Assembly: GCF_013008815.1 (NCBI RefSeq)
Contig: NZ_CP053097.1
Coordinates: forward strand, 372,001-436,000
Direction: 5' to 3'
Source of the DNA: Mycoplasma miroungirhinis
Lineage (GTDB): Bacteria; Bacillota_I; Bacilli_A; Mycoplasmatales; Metamycoplasmataceae
DNA length: 64,000 nt
The notes beneath the pieces are model-generated. The model made no database searches, was not told where the DNA came from, and saw nothing but the letters and a program-made list of their open reading frames with translations. A program made the position numbers and the translations under genes. Positions 32,167 to 45,200 of the stretch are shown here, piece after piece (the stretch's first letter is position 1; each line of letters begins with the position of its first letter).

Positions 32167-32226
32167 GTTGATAATTTAATTGAAAATTATCAAAAACAAA
32201 TTAATAAAATAATAATCATACTTAAG
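32167..32226 (+). repeat. Remnant of hsdS spacer (site D)
   Basis: After a diverged core, TTTAATTGAAAATTATCAAA and the following ~30 bp to CTTAAG match cassette B exactly. The frame stops a few codons later. It is a leftover hsdS C-terminal start behind the intact gene and has lost the GTTAAC core. Confidence 0.75.
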
Positions 32227-32236
32227 TCTAAAGATG

Positions 32237-32537
32237 GATAAAATAATAAAAAATCAACAAAAGATGATAAACCACTTAATAATTTAATAAATGAAATATC
32301 AAATTTCATTACTGAAAACAAAGACGATTAGATAAATCAGGTTATATTCTCCTATCAAAAATAAGTGAACATTTATATAAAACAATTAAAAATTTTAATC
32401 CTAAAAACTATGGAGCAAATTCAAGTAGAATTTATAATTTTTTTAATGATTATTTAACATTTTATTTCGAATTACAATTTGCACAAGATAAAACAACTGT
32501 ACTTGTTAAAATGAAAAATAACAATAATTCAAAATAA
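32237..32537 (+). pseudogene. Remnant of a protein with an OST-HTH/LOTUS-like domain
   Basis: One frame gives NNLINEISNFITENKDD and stops. The next frame continues LDKSGYILLSKISEHLYKTI, then FNPKNYGANSSRIYNFFNDY and ends VLVKMKNNNNSK. A small loss near 32,328 explains the break. The pattern (SGY-LLS-I, a helix, NPKNYG, a helix, F--Q) resembles the OST-HTH/LOTUS domain often found at the C-terminus of NYN-domain ribonucleases. The N-terminal nuclease part is absent. The domain call is from pattern memory. Confidence 0.45.
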
Positions 32538-32657
32538 TAATTTACTTGTTATTTCAAAATAATTTTTAAATTTAGAATACATATATAAATAATATGTTTT
32601 AGAGCATAAATTTAAAAATTAAACAATATAAAAATTAATTTTCTATATTAAGATATT

Positions 32658-32687
32658 TTGCTTATTTCATAATTTTTTTTGTATAAT
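32658..32687 (+). promoter_or_regulatory. Promoter of the rplU-rpmA operon
   Basis: TTGCTT, an 18-nt spacer and a perfect TATAAT (32682-32687) precede the leader of the L21-L27 operon. The transcript would start near 32,694. Confidence 0.6.
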
Positions 32688-32692
32688 TGTAA

Positions 32693-32765
32693 TGTTACTT
32701 GTTGTAACCATTCCAAAAAGGTTTTAAGCATAGCACCTTAAGGGTGAGCCACTAAATAAGGAGGA
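32693..32765 (+). promoter_or_regulatory. Structured leader of rplU (L21-leader-like)
   Basis: About 75 nt separate the promoter from the rplU start. GTTAC/GTAAC forms a small hairpin, and CACC-TTAA-GGGTG forms another just before the AAGGAGGA ribosome-binding site. L21 leaders that bind the protein are known in Firmicutes, so autoregulation by L21 is plausible here. The match to that family was not tested. Confidence 0.45.
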
Positions 32766-32768
32766 CAT

Positions 32769-33068
32769 ATGTTCGCAATTATTAAAACTGGTGGAAAACA
32801 ACTACTTGTTAAACAAGGAGACACAATTTTTATAGAAAAAGTTGAAGGTGAAGCAGGAAACGAAATCACTTTTGATAAAATTGTAGTTTTAGACTCTAAA
32901 ATAGGAACACCTTATGTTCAAGGTGCAACTGTAACAGGAGTTATTGAAAAACAAGGAAAAGCGAAAAAAATCGTTGTTTACCGTCATAATCCCAAATCAA
33001 CACATAAACGTAAATTAGGTCACCGTCAACCTTATACAAGAGTATTAATTAAGGAAATTAAGGGGTAA
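32769..33068 (+). CDS. rplU: 50S ribosomal protein L21
   Basis: A 99-residue large-subunit protein that binds 23S rRNA. It starts MFAIIKTGGKQLLVKQGDTI and ends with the family signature KSTHKRKLGHRQPYTRVLI. Length is normal. A strong AAGGAGGA precedes the start. It is followed 6 nt later by rpmA with no gene between them. Confidence 0.97.
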   Translation: MFAIIKTGGKQLLVKQGDTIFIEKVEGEAGNEITFDKIVVLDSKIGTPYVQGATVTGVIEKQGKAKKIVVYRHNPKSTHKRKLGHRQPYTRVLIKEIKG

Positions 33069-33074
33069 GAAGAA

Positions 33075-33338
33075 ATGGCACATACGAAAGCTGGGGGTAG
33101 TACCCATAATGGCCGTGATTCAGCCGGTAGAAGACTAGGTGCAAAACTAGCAGACGGACAATTTACATTAGCTGGTGGAATTATTTATCGTCAAAGAGGA
33201 ACAAAAATTTTTCCAGGTAAAAATGTTGGTATAGGATCTGATGATACCTTATATGCTTTAATAGATGGTATTGTTAAATATGAAAAAAGACGTAATAGAA
33301 AATACGCTTCAGTTTATCAAGTCAAAGAAGAAGAGTAG
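33075..33338 (+). CDS. rpmA: 50S ribosomal protein L27
   Basis: An 87-residue protein whose N-terminal tail reaches the peptidyl-transferase centre. It begins directly [20 protein letters not shown], so it lacks the short cleavable extension that many Firmicutes and some mycoplasmas carry. The protease gene (prp) that usually lies between rplU and rpmA for removing that extension is also absent. The rest ([20 protein letters not shown]) is typical. A GAAGAA tract precedes the start, and the operon ends at a strong terminator. Confidence 0.97.
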   Translation: MAHTKAGGSTHNGRDSAGRRLGAKLADGQFTLAGGIIYRQRGTKIFPGKNVGIGSDDTLYALIDGIVKYEKRRNRKYASVYQVKEEE

Positions 33339-33349
33339 TTTTTATTAAG

Positions 33350-33378
33350 ACAAGCACAATAATTAGTGCTTGTTTTTT
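33350..33378 (+). terminator. Terminator of rplU-rpmA
   Basis: ACAAGCAC and GTGCTTGT form an 8-bp stem with an 8-nt loop, followed by six T. It lies 12 nt after the rpmA stop codon. Confidence 0.9.
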
Positions 33379-33402
33379 ATTTTGATTTTGTTTTAGAAAA
33401 CT

Positions 33403-33434
33403 AAAAAAATTAACACTTATCCTGAAGTGTTAAT
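33403..33434 (-). terminator. Terminator of the giant surface-protein operon
   Basis: On the minus strand ATTAACACTT pairs with AAGTGTTAAT around a 6-nt loop and is followed by a run of U. It lies 24 nt beyond the stop codon of the second giant gene. Confidence 0.88.
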
Positions 33435-33457
33435 TTCTTATCATTAATGTATAAATT

Positions 33458-36400
33458 TTAAGATTTTAAATCTTTAAAATTAAATTCAACAATACCACTA
33501 TTATAAATAGTAGATAATTTAGGTTCTTCATTTCTATTAATAGTTGATGTTTGTTTAATATTATCTCCATTTATAATATTTGTAAAAATGTATACAGCTG
33601 AGGTTTGGAAGTTTTTAATAATATAAACACCATTTCCGATATGTGAATTATTTGGTGTTACACCTTGATAATTATTATCCGCTTGACCATTGTTATGAAA
33701 TATTGTTCTTAGAGAATAAGAACCGTTACCATGTTCAGTTGTATTATCTCATTTTTCTGTATGGGTTATCATATATTTAGCAAAATCAGTATTTGATCAT
33801 ACATATGCTGTGCTACCATCAGTTTCACTATATTCTAATGTTGGAGTAACTGAATTATCATTAAATGTTTTTTGTTTAGTAACATTATAACTATCATAAT
33901 GAGTTAAAAATAATGAAATATTTTTAGTTGCATTATCAAAATCTACTGCCAATCTTATTCTATATAAAACAACATCAGGCATTTGTCTATTGGCAACAGG
34001 AGTAATATCATTACCCATTGCAAATGAAATAGTATTTTTATTAGCTTCATAGTTTGCTTTACCAACTAATAAGTTAGCAGGTAAAACAGCATCAATTAAA
34101 ATTTCATTATTTAAAATAGAAATATTTAAATCTTGTAATTCTGAATTTGCTTGAATTTGAGTTGATTGTTGATAAATATAATATTCAGGGAATTTGAATT
34201 TAATATTGAAATTATCATTACCTTGATTACGTTCTTCTAAGCTACCATTACTATTTAACACAGCAAAGTGTTTTTGTTTATCAGAAGTATGATATGTAAC
34301 TAATTTTTGGCCATCAGTTATACCTAAAGCTTTTTTAAATGTACTAAATACTTTTTCACTTGCTAATTGACGATTAGTTACATCTTCTCAACCAAGTTCA
34401 TCAGCATTTCCTATTATTTGTTTTGAATTATAACCTAAATTATTAATGTTATTATCTTTAAAGAAAATTGAACTTGTTCCTGAAGTTAATGCAAGTGTAT
34501 CTTTAGTTTTGAAGGTAATTTCTCTATCTACTTCAAAACTAAATCCTGAATAATTATTAAAAGTAGTTAAATTATTCGGTGTATATTGATATTTTAATTT
34601 AATTTTATAAACTTTATTAGAACTATTACTTGATTTTTTTGTAACTCATGAATTAGTTGCTGCATCTTTTACAATTGAAACTTTAAAATAAATTGGATTA
34701 AACTTAGAATCATTGTCTAATTTAGTATCTGCAAAACTTTCAAACATACTTAAAAATGAATCATTATTAGTAATATCAAATTCTGAATCATTATTTTGGG
34801 TTAATTTTAATAGGTTTTTATTAAAATCTTCATAAATTACTGATGATTTTATAGTTGGATTTTGATTATGTAATAATAATTTATACATATCATTTAAATT
34901 ATTATTATTTATATAATCTATAAAGTCTTTTGTATCATCTACATAAGTAGTTAAACCATTTATATTATTATCAAAAATATAACCTTGACTAACAAAATCA
35001 GCTTCAGTTTTTGGAGTAATTGATGAAATTGCTTGATTAATTGTTTGCCAATGACTTTGGTATTGAGTGTTAATATTTGCAGCAAATTGGTCTTTATCAG
35101 CTTTAAATAGATATTGTCAAATTTCATTTAAATGTTGACGATTAGTTAATAAAGTTTGTGCTTCTGTTTTAAAAGTTTGAATTAATTTATTAAATGAGAC
35201 TATTAATTGATTTGCATCATTAATATCATTTTGTAATTTATTAATATCATCATTTGATTTAATACTACTTAAATTATTATTATCAGTGAATTTACTTAAT
35301 TGTGTTTTTAATACATTATATTGATTTTGAGTGGTATTTAAATTAATTTCTGAAAATAAAGTTTTTTGTTCAGTAGTTACAAGACCTTTATCAAATATTG
35401 CTTTTAATTTTACTAATTTTCCAGTATCAGAAGTAAATAAATCATCAAAATCGTTATTAATTGAATTTTTAAATTGTTCAATTGCTGATCGAGCTTGTTT
35501 AATTAATTCAATGTTTTTAGTTAAATAAGCATTTGAAAATGAAGTAGTTAAATCAATTGAAGAATATTGTTTTAAATTATTTTCAATTGTTTCATGCATC
35601 TTAATAAAGTTATCAACTTCAGTTAAATGACTAGTAATCTGATTAAATTTAGTTCTAGTTGATTGTTTTCAAATTGAATCTAATAAAATATTATTTTTAT
35701 ATGATTGTAATTTTACTTGTTCAGTTGCTAATTTTGTACTTTGCAATTGATATGCTTTTTGGACTTGTTCTCTAAAGGTATCAAGAGCATCTTGTAATAA
35801 GATATTCATATTTTTTATTGAAACTTCTGGATTTTCGTCTTGAGCAATTTGATAACTATTTAGTTTATCAACTGATTTATCTTTAAAAGTATTTAAAACA
35901 GTATCAGTTGCTAAATTTGCTCCATCACTTAATTGAGTAAGCAAAGTTCTTGCATTAGTTGCTACAACGTTTAAGGAATCTTTTTTAGCTGTTATAACTT
36001 CATTTACTAATTTTTTTAGTTCTTGAACTTTATCTTCTTTTTGATGATTTGTAGCTTGGTCAGATGAGTTTAATGTAATTGCTTCATTAATTGCTTGATT
36101 TAATTGATTAAATTTAGATGATACATTTGTTGAATCTAATTGTGCACTTAAACCTGTTTGTTTTAAAACATTAACTTTTGATGCATCACGATATGCAATA
36201 CTTAAATCCTTGGTTTTTTGGAAAACAAAAGGAATTGAATTTTCAGTTTCACCTGTTAAATATTTATTTTCAATGTCAGTAAATACTTGTGATTGAGTAT
36301 TATTATCAAAATGAATTGCATCTAATTCATTCTTAAATTGTTTGAATTTATTATTTAAGAATGTTTTTTCATTACTATTAATTACTGATTCATTATTAAT

Positions 36401-39400
36401 TTGAGCTTCAACTTCACCTGATTTTACATATACCCGTAAACGTGCTTCATGTAATTGTAAAATTTTAATTTTGGTATCAATTTCTTGTTCTTTAGTATGG
36501 ATATTTTCTCTTGTTGGAATATCTTCATTATAAATTTGTTCTGCACTATTAATTTCAGTAATAAATGTTTGTTTTTTGTTATCTATATCATCATTTAATG
36601 GAACTACAGTTTGATTATATTCATTAAATTCTTTTAATTTTTGAGCTAATAATAATTTTTTAGTTAAGAAACTTTTTAGCAGTTCTATTTTTGCTTGAAT
36701 TGCTTTCATTTGTTCTACAGTATCAGCATTTGCATTTTCATTGTTTAATTCTTTAATTTTTTTCTTTAGATCAGCAAATAATTTTGGATATTGTTCTGAA
36801 TCTGTATATGTTTGTGATTGTTCAATTGATTTTATTAAATTAGCAGTTTTAACTCTTTCATCACGAGCTTTTTTAACATTATCAAATTTAGCAACTAAAG
36901 TTTGTAAATTATTATTAATTTGGTTTGCATTTAAGTTTTGAGTACTACTTGGTAAAGTATCTCACATTGCTTTAATTAGATTTTGTTCATCTTTTTTAGT
37001 AATTTCTAAATTTTCATTACCTAATTGACTACGTTCATCCATTCAAGTTTGAATTTGTTGAGATATTTCTTTTTGTTTAGTGATAAAAGTTTTAGCTGCT
37101 TCTGCTTTTGATTTAACTTCATTTAATTTATCAGTTTTTTGTTGAGAGGTTAAAGTTGAATCAATATTTGCACTGTTTGAAATTTGTTTTAATCATTGTT
37201 GTGCTTTTTCTAAATTTTCATCACCACTAATTCCACCAAATTCAAAGTAATTAACATCATTTGTTAATGTTAAGGTTTGAGCAAGTGATTGTTCAATGTC
37301 ATTTGCTTGTGTTAATCTATCTTTAGCTGCTTCAATTTCTTTAATCTTATTAATGTATTTAGTTTTAATAGCTTCAATTTGAGCATTATCTTTTTCTTGA
37401 TCACTTGAAATTGTAGCTGCATAAAGTCTTCTTGCATCTTGAATTAAAGGTGATAAATCATTAGTTACTAAAGAATTAACTAAATTCGAATTATTTGCAT
37501 TACTATTTTCAATTAACAATAAAGCAGATCCTGAAACTAAACCTAAAGCATCTGAATATAATTTTGTTTCATTAATTACATCTAATTTATTTTTAATATT
37601 TTTTAAAGCAGGTTTTTCAAGTGTTTTTGAATTTGTGTCTTTAATATTTTCTAAAACTTCTTCAGTAATTTTGGCAAAATCATTATCAACTAAATTTCCT
37701 AATTGTTTTTGATTTTTAAAAATATCTTCAATTACTTTATTAACTTGGCCTCTAGTTTCATTAGATTCACCAGGTATATTTGAAAAGTTTTTTGCATGGT
37801 CAATTAATTCATTTGCTAATTTTTTATTTTCGCTTCTTCTACCTATTTCCTCTTTTATTTCGGTTAATTTTGCAATTAAATCGTTATTTTTTGCAACAAT
37901 ATCATCAGTATTAAAAGGAGCAGTAGGATATTCAGTAGATGCTAAAAGAGCTTTTAATTTTGAAATACCACGTTGAGTTTCATTATCATTTGGATTATCT
38001 TTAGTTAGTTTAGTAAATTTAGCAATTGCATCTACAACATCTTTTTGTGTATCGTTGTAGTTTTTCATTGCTTGAGTTTGTTTTGAAATATCTAATGCTT
38101 CTTTTTCTGTTTCAATACCGTTATGATTGTTTAATGTTGCTTTAATGAAGTTATTAAACTCTTCAGCTAATTGTTTTACACCATTAATGTCTTCTTCAGG
38201 AACTGAATTAATATCTTTATTTATAAATTTATTATATCTATCAATTGCATTTTCTGCAACGTCTTTGTTATAAGCTTTTTTAATAGCTTCTTCATGACTT
38301 TTTATAGAAGCAATTGTTGATTTATCTGTATTATCTAAGTCAGAAAGATATGCTTGACGAGCTTGCTCATAATTATTAAAATTATCACCATCAGGAGCTT
38401 GTTGATTATGAAAAGCTTTTTTATCATATTCTGTTTTTAGAAGATCAGATTGTTTTTTAGCTTGATTATAATCTGATAATAATGATTGTTTTTTAGCTTT
38501 TAATTGGTTAATTTTATTTAATAAAGCTGTGGTTTTTTTCTTAATATCTTCTGCTTCAAAAGCATTATCATTAGCATCTAAAATAGCTTGATATTCTTTT
38601 TCTACTTCTTTTATTGAATCTTTTACTTCTTTTAATAAGTCTCTATTTTCTTCATCTTCAGTTAGTATTTTTGGTAAATCATTTTTAACAACTTTTCTTA
38701 GTTCATGTTTTGCTTTTGCATTATTAATAGCTTTTTGAATTTTATCTTTTTTATTTTGAATATCTTCAAGAGTATCAATTGGACTAGTTAAATTAGGCAT
38801 ATTAGCACTGATTACTTGTTGCAATTTATTTGCTTCAATAGCAGATTCAGTATCTATTAATGTAGGATCATTTTTAATTTTGTCATGTTCTTGAATTGCT
38901 TTTTTAACAATATCAATTAATTCATTTTCATTATTTAATTTATTTAACGCTTCATCAGTATCTGTTAATGAATCTGAATTTAATTTTTGTTTTGAATAAG
39001 CATCAATTCCAGTAATTGTGTTATTTAATTGTGATTTTAATGCTTCTGGACGATTTGCATCAATTTGGTATTTTTTATCACCAATACGATCGTTTAATGT
39101 TTCAATTTTATCTTTATTATAAGCTAAATCTAATTTTGCTTTTTGTATATCTACATTATCTGATGCATCTTGTAATTTACTTGCATCTGGAATATTTTCA
39201 GCTGAACCTAAAGCTGTAAATAAAACTCGAATATCTTCTTTTAATTTACCTTCTTCTAAAATTTCATCTGGCACTCTATTTTTTCTATCAGGATCGGAAT
39301 TATATCTTGTAGCATCTTCATCATATTGATTTAATTTATCTTCAATATTTTTTACTATTTTTATAGATTGAGATAATAAATCTGCATTTGCTAAAATAGA

Positions 39401-42208
39401 TTCTTTTTCTTGTCTAGTTAATCCTTCTTTTGCCGCTTGATTATAAAGTTGTTTTAAACGAGTACGTAAACCATCTTCACCAGGAGAATCTGCTAAATTA
39501 TTTTCAGGATAAGCTTTATCTATTGCTGCTTTTATTTTATCTAGTTTTTGGTTTAAAAATCCATCTTTACGTTTTTCATTAATTGAATTTAATAAATCAT
39601 TTGCTTGTTGATTTAGCGCATGGATTTTATCTAAATCAACATTATCTTTTGCAAGTTCAGCTGCTATATTAGCTTTGATTTGATCCATTTGTGCAAATTC
39701 TTCTTGAAAATTATCTTTTAAATCTTCATCTTGTTCAATTTCACTTCTTGCTTTATCTAATTTATTTATAACATCGCTAACTTCATTAATAGCATCTACT
39801 ATATTTTGTGCATTACTTGCAGTTTTTTCAACTGCAGAAATAGTCTCTTTAAAATCATCATTATATAAATGTGGATTATTTTGTTGATTATCATCTTGAG
39901 ATAATAAATCATTCATTTTCATTGCTTCTTGATGTAAAGATAAATTAGCATTTGCTAAAGCATTGATTTGATTAATTTCATATTCTGAAGGTTTATAATT
40001 TGGATCGTTTGTTTTATTAAACGCATTGTATGTATATTCAATTGCCTTATATAGTTTTATGGTGGCTTGATCTTGTTTAAGTGCTGATTCTAAAACATTA
40101 ACAATAAATTTATATTCTTGAATTAATTTCAATACTTGAGGTGAAATAATTGGATTAAATTGAAGGGAAATTTCTTTTTCAACACGATTATTTAAATCAT
40201 TTAATTTATTTTCAATAACAGCATAATTAATATCTAATGTTTGTAAGTTATCATTTTTTAAAACTTTTGCTATGGTGTTAATTTTCTCTTTAATTTGTTG
40301 AAAATCACTTACGTTATTTTTACTTAATTTACTAAATTGTTCAATTGTTTTTGAACGTAAAAATCCTAGTTCAATTTTTTGTAAACCACGAAGTTGTTCA
40401 CGAATATTATATTTATTTTCAACAATTTGATTTTTGTTTAATGTTGAAAAAATATTTAAACTTAAAATTCTATTTTGTAAATCAGTTGCAAGTTGTTTAA
40501 CTTGTTTATTTAAATAAATATCTTTAATATCTTTTTCAAAATCATTTAAATTTAAAATTGTTGAATTAATTTGTTTAGCTAAATTTCTAAATTCGTTTCT
40601 GGTTTCAATTAAAGTTGAAACAGTATCAATTTTAGTATTAACTTCATTAACCAAATCATTTAATTTTAAATTTTTATTATTACTTAATGTTTGAATTGCA
40701 TCATTAAATTCATTTAATTCAAATTTACTAATTAAAGGACTAGGATATTGTGAATTTACTGTAAAATTAATATCTTTAAAATGATTTTTAGCAACTAAAT
40801 ATTTTTGATCTAAATTACGTAAAGTGTTAAATTGATTTCTTAAATTAGTAATCACAGAAATTAAATTTTGCTTATCAATTTTTTCAACATCTTTTATATT
40901 AATTAAATTTAAAAAGTTAGGATCTTGTTTTAATTGTTGAGCTTGTGAATTAAAACTGATGTTTGGAAATGCTTTTACAAAGTTAATATATTCATCAATA
41001 ATTTGTTGATTTGTAGAATTTTTAGATTCTAACATATTTTTAAATGTTTTTAAATTATCTAAAGCATCTTGTAAATCATTAATTGATTGTGAAGATTCAA
41101 TTTTTAAAGTCGAAGTATTTTCTAAATAATCACTTAAAGATAAATAAGTATAAACTGATTTTAAGGCTAAATGATCATTAAGTTCTTTTTCTGCAACTAA
41201 ATTATTTTTAACCATTAAGTCGATTAATTTATCAAAAATTTCGCGATTTATTCTTGCTAAATTATTTTCACTAATTGCTGATTGTAAATCATTAATTTGG
41301 TTGTTGATTTCAGCAGATAATGTTTGATCTTTTTTAATTAAAGATAAAGTATTATTGAAAACATTTTCAAAATTACCATTAACAATCTCATTCATTTCTA
41401 AAATAACTTGATTGTATTTTTTAACAAATTCTTGGTTTTCTAAACTTGAATCTTTTAATTTATTTTCGATATGAGTTTTATTAATTGCTATATCGTTAAT
41501 TCTAAATTTTTGATTTAAAAGATCATTTTCAATTTGGAAAACATTTTGCATAACTTCATTACGTAATGCAAGAGTTGGATATTGTTGTATTAATTGTTTA
41601 ACATTATCATCTAAAGAATTATTAGTTTGTAATAAATAATTATTAATTAAAGCAAATTGTTGATTTATTTTTGAACTAAATTCAGATGTAAATTGATTAA
41701 ATCATTGTTTTTTATCTTCATTTGACATTTTTTTGAAATTATCAAATGAATAATTAAGATTAATTGAACGAATGTTGTTAAATTGACTATTTAAATCAAT
41801 TTCTCTTAATCTTTTAATTTGTCCTTTGATTAGTTCTTTTAATTTATCTGCCTTTTGATTATCAAAAGTATTTGCATTTAATTCTTTATCTACTCAGTTT
41901 TTGATTAATGAAAATTGATAATCTCCAATATTATTTAAAGCAACAAATTTTTCAAGTGCACTTGTATTTGGATTATTAATAATAAATTCAGCTGAACGAG
42001 TTTTATTTTCTAATTCTTGTTTAGTATCATTATCTAAATTGAAATCTTCTTGAAAATTATTAAAAGATTTAGTAAATTCTTCGTATCTTTGTAAAGCCAT
42101 TGTTTGTTGTTTTACTCTTTTTTGTTTATTTCATAATACAAAAATCGCAAGTGCTATATCAATGGCTGCAAATGCTACTATAGCTGATTTTAATGCTTTT
42201 CTTTTCAT
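33458..42208 (-). CDS. Giant helical surface protein 2 (massive surface protein type)
   Basis: A single frame of 2916 residues when TGA is Trp; standard-code fragments share one phase from 42208 to 33458. The N-terminus MKRKALKSAIVAFAAIDIAL with AIFVLW forms an uncleaved-looking membrane anchor (about residues 8-27). Residues 40 to about 2500 are almost wholly hydrophilic helix, rich in Lys, Asn, Asp, Glu and Leu, with endless short heptad-like blocks (for example NLVDNDFAKITEEVLENIKD). The last ~400 residues become beta-rich with aromatic residues (SNKVYKIKLKYQYTPNNLTT; NFNIKFKFPEYYIYQQSTQI). This matches the massive surface proteins of mycoplasmas, probable adhesion or shielding rods. The start shares one base with the stop of the gene before it. 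Confidence 0.8.
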
Positions 42209-45200
42209 TATTTGCTCCCTTCTTTTTTATTATGTAATTTTAAATAAATATCATATTTATCTAATACTTGATTAAATTTTTCATCATAATTTTCGACAGC
42301 AAAGTATCTGTTAGTATATGTTGTATATGCTGCATTTAATTTATCTTTTCAAACATTTCCAAATGCTTTAGCTCATAAATTAGCTTTAATTGCATTTTTA
42401 GTGGCATCATCATTTATGTCAGTTAGCTCATCACTCATGTCTATTTTGTTTTTATCAGATTCATTTGGAAGGTATAGGTATCAACCTGGCTGTCTGTCAT
42501 TTGCTTCTGCATATTTATATTGATAATCATCAGTAGATGATATTCTTATAGTTGTTATTGATTGATATCAACGATATAACACACCATATTGTCCATCATC
42601 ACTAACTACTGGGATTGAAATGAAAAATGGAATTCAACTTCTATAATTACCACCATCTAATCTTAAGTCAGATGAATTTTGTGTTCAATACATAAATTGT
42701 TTGTTTTTAATTTTTGGAATTTTTCAATATTTAGTAGTTGAACCATTTAATGGAATATTTAATCCTGGAATATCATTTTTAAATTTAATTTTATATTTTA
42801 AATTAGCAGATGATGTAGAAAGATCCATATTATCATAATTACCTTCGAAAATAGCTTTTTCACCTAATGTATTAACATTTTCTGGTTGTGGAATTTGATT
42901 TAATATAGATTGTTCATATCGATCTCCGTCAAATGAAATATCTTCTCTAATTAAACTTAATCCATTTTCTTGTTGATATTGTGCACCACCTGCAGAGAAT
43001 TTTGATAATAGTTCAATAGTAAATGTTTTGTTATTTCATCCTGCTTTTGAAGCATTAAATAAAACTTTATTATTTGAGTAAGTTTGATTTTGACTTGCAT
43101 TATTATTTGGATGATTTGGATCATATAAATCCGCTTTTGTAAATCTTAATGCTTGTAAAGTGTTAAATGTAACAAAAATATCATTAAATCTAATATCGAA
43201 ATTTGTCACATCATTAAAGAAATTATCTCCACTAGTTGGTTTAGTATATTCAATTTTTATATTAAATTTAGTTTTCTTAATACTTGTATCACTTTGTAAA
43301 AATGCAGGAATTCAATCTTCACTTGTTGAGTTTCTAGTTATATAAACATGTACATTGTTTGTATTAAAGATTGTTTCATTACCTTTTAAGAATAAAAATT
43401 TATCAAAGAAATCTAAAAATTGAGTATTGTTTGTAACATCTATTTGAATTAAAGTATTTTGGCTATCTTGTTTTTTAATTTCTTCTTTTAAATCCTCTAA
43501 TAAAACATTGTCTTTTGGAGAAATTTCATTTCTAATATGTTCTTGATTGTTTGAAACTAAGTAATTAAAGAAAAATTGCTTATTAACTGGATCATTAATT
43601 CATTTATATAATGAAACAGTTGAATTATAAATATTTTTTAAAATATCTAATTTTTGAGTAATAGATAAAGCATTTTTCTTAGCTAATTCAGTATTTGTAG
43701 GATTTTTATTTGCATTTACTAATGAATTATAAATTGATGTATAAGTATTAATAACATCGCCAAAGATAGTGTTTTGGTTATTATTTTGTTGATGATTTGT
43801 ATCTGCAATTAATTCCAACATTTTATCTAATGTTCTTTTTTCAATAAATTTATTGTAATTACTTTGTAAACTATCTATACTATTATTATTTGTATCATAT
43901 ATTAATTTATCAATACTATCAATAGCTGCTAATATTGATTTAGTTGCAGTTTCAAAATTATTAAATTCTTGATTAATTTCAGTTTCTTTTGAATTATTAG
44001 TTTGATTATAATCAATATCATATGATTGTTCTGATAATAAATCATTATTTGTATTAATTGCAATAGTTTTGTCATTTACTTCAGATATTTTAGTTTTTAA
44101 TGCATCAAAGGCGCTATTTTTATCTGCAATTATTTTAACTAAATCATAAAGATTTTGATGATTATTATTATCTTCTTTTAATTGTTGATTAAATAAAGTA
44201 ATTTCATTTTTTAGTTGAATATATGAATTTTTGGAAATATTTTTAATATTTTTATAATCATTTTCTAAACTATTATATAAATTTCTTAATTCATTGGTTC
44301 TTAATATAAAGTTTTGATTATTGTCTGTATTAGCAGTTATTGTTGTATATTGTTTTAAATCTTCACCAAAATTATCTAATGAAGCATCTTCAAAACCTAA
44401 ATAACTTGAAATTTTCTTAGCCTCAGAGTCACTTAACATTGTAGAAGTTTTATATTCTAAACCTTTTAAGAATTTAACGTAAGGATTTAATTGATCATAA
44501 ATAACTTTTAAACGATTAGTTTCAAAATTAATAATACCTTGTTTTTGAGTTTTTAAACCTTTTAATGCATTTGTGTAATTGTCTTGAGCAGTTTTAATTT
44601 TCTCAAAAGTATCTAAATTAGGATAAGCACTTTGTCTAATCTTAAGAGCTAAATATTCATTTGATCTTGGAGTTTTATGTGGATCTCTTGAATTGTAGTT
44701 TTGAGTTAAGTATTTATCTAAATCAGTAATTTCACTTAAAACACTTTGAATTTCTCTTTGTTTTTGATTTTTTATTAAAGCAATAATACCATCAATATTG
44801 TCATTAATGTTATAAATAGATAATAATTTATTTGCTTCGTTATGAACTTTTGGAGAAGCAAAAACTTCTTCAATATTTGTTTGTGCAGTTAAAATTACTT
44901 TATCTAATTTATCATATAAATCTTTCATTGCTTGAGTTTCATTTTGATAATAACTTTCAGATTTATTTGGTTGAAAACTTTTTGCTAGATTAATTGCTTT
45001 ATATAATTGTTTTGTATGTTCTAAAGCTACATCAAAACTATTATTTCCAACTGTTAAATATTTATTTACTAAAGTATTAATAATATCAACATCAACAACT
45101 GGAATACCATTTAATTCATTAATTAAACTATTTAAAATTTCTTTTAATGGTTGTTTTAATTTATCATTTTTATTTGTATCATTATCAATTATTTCATTAT

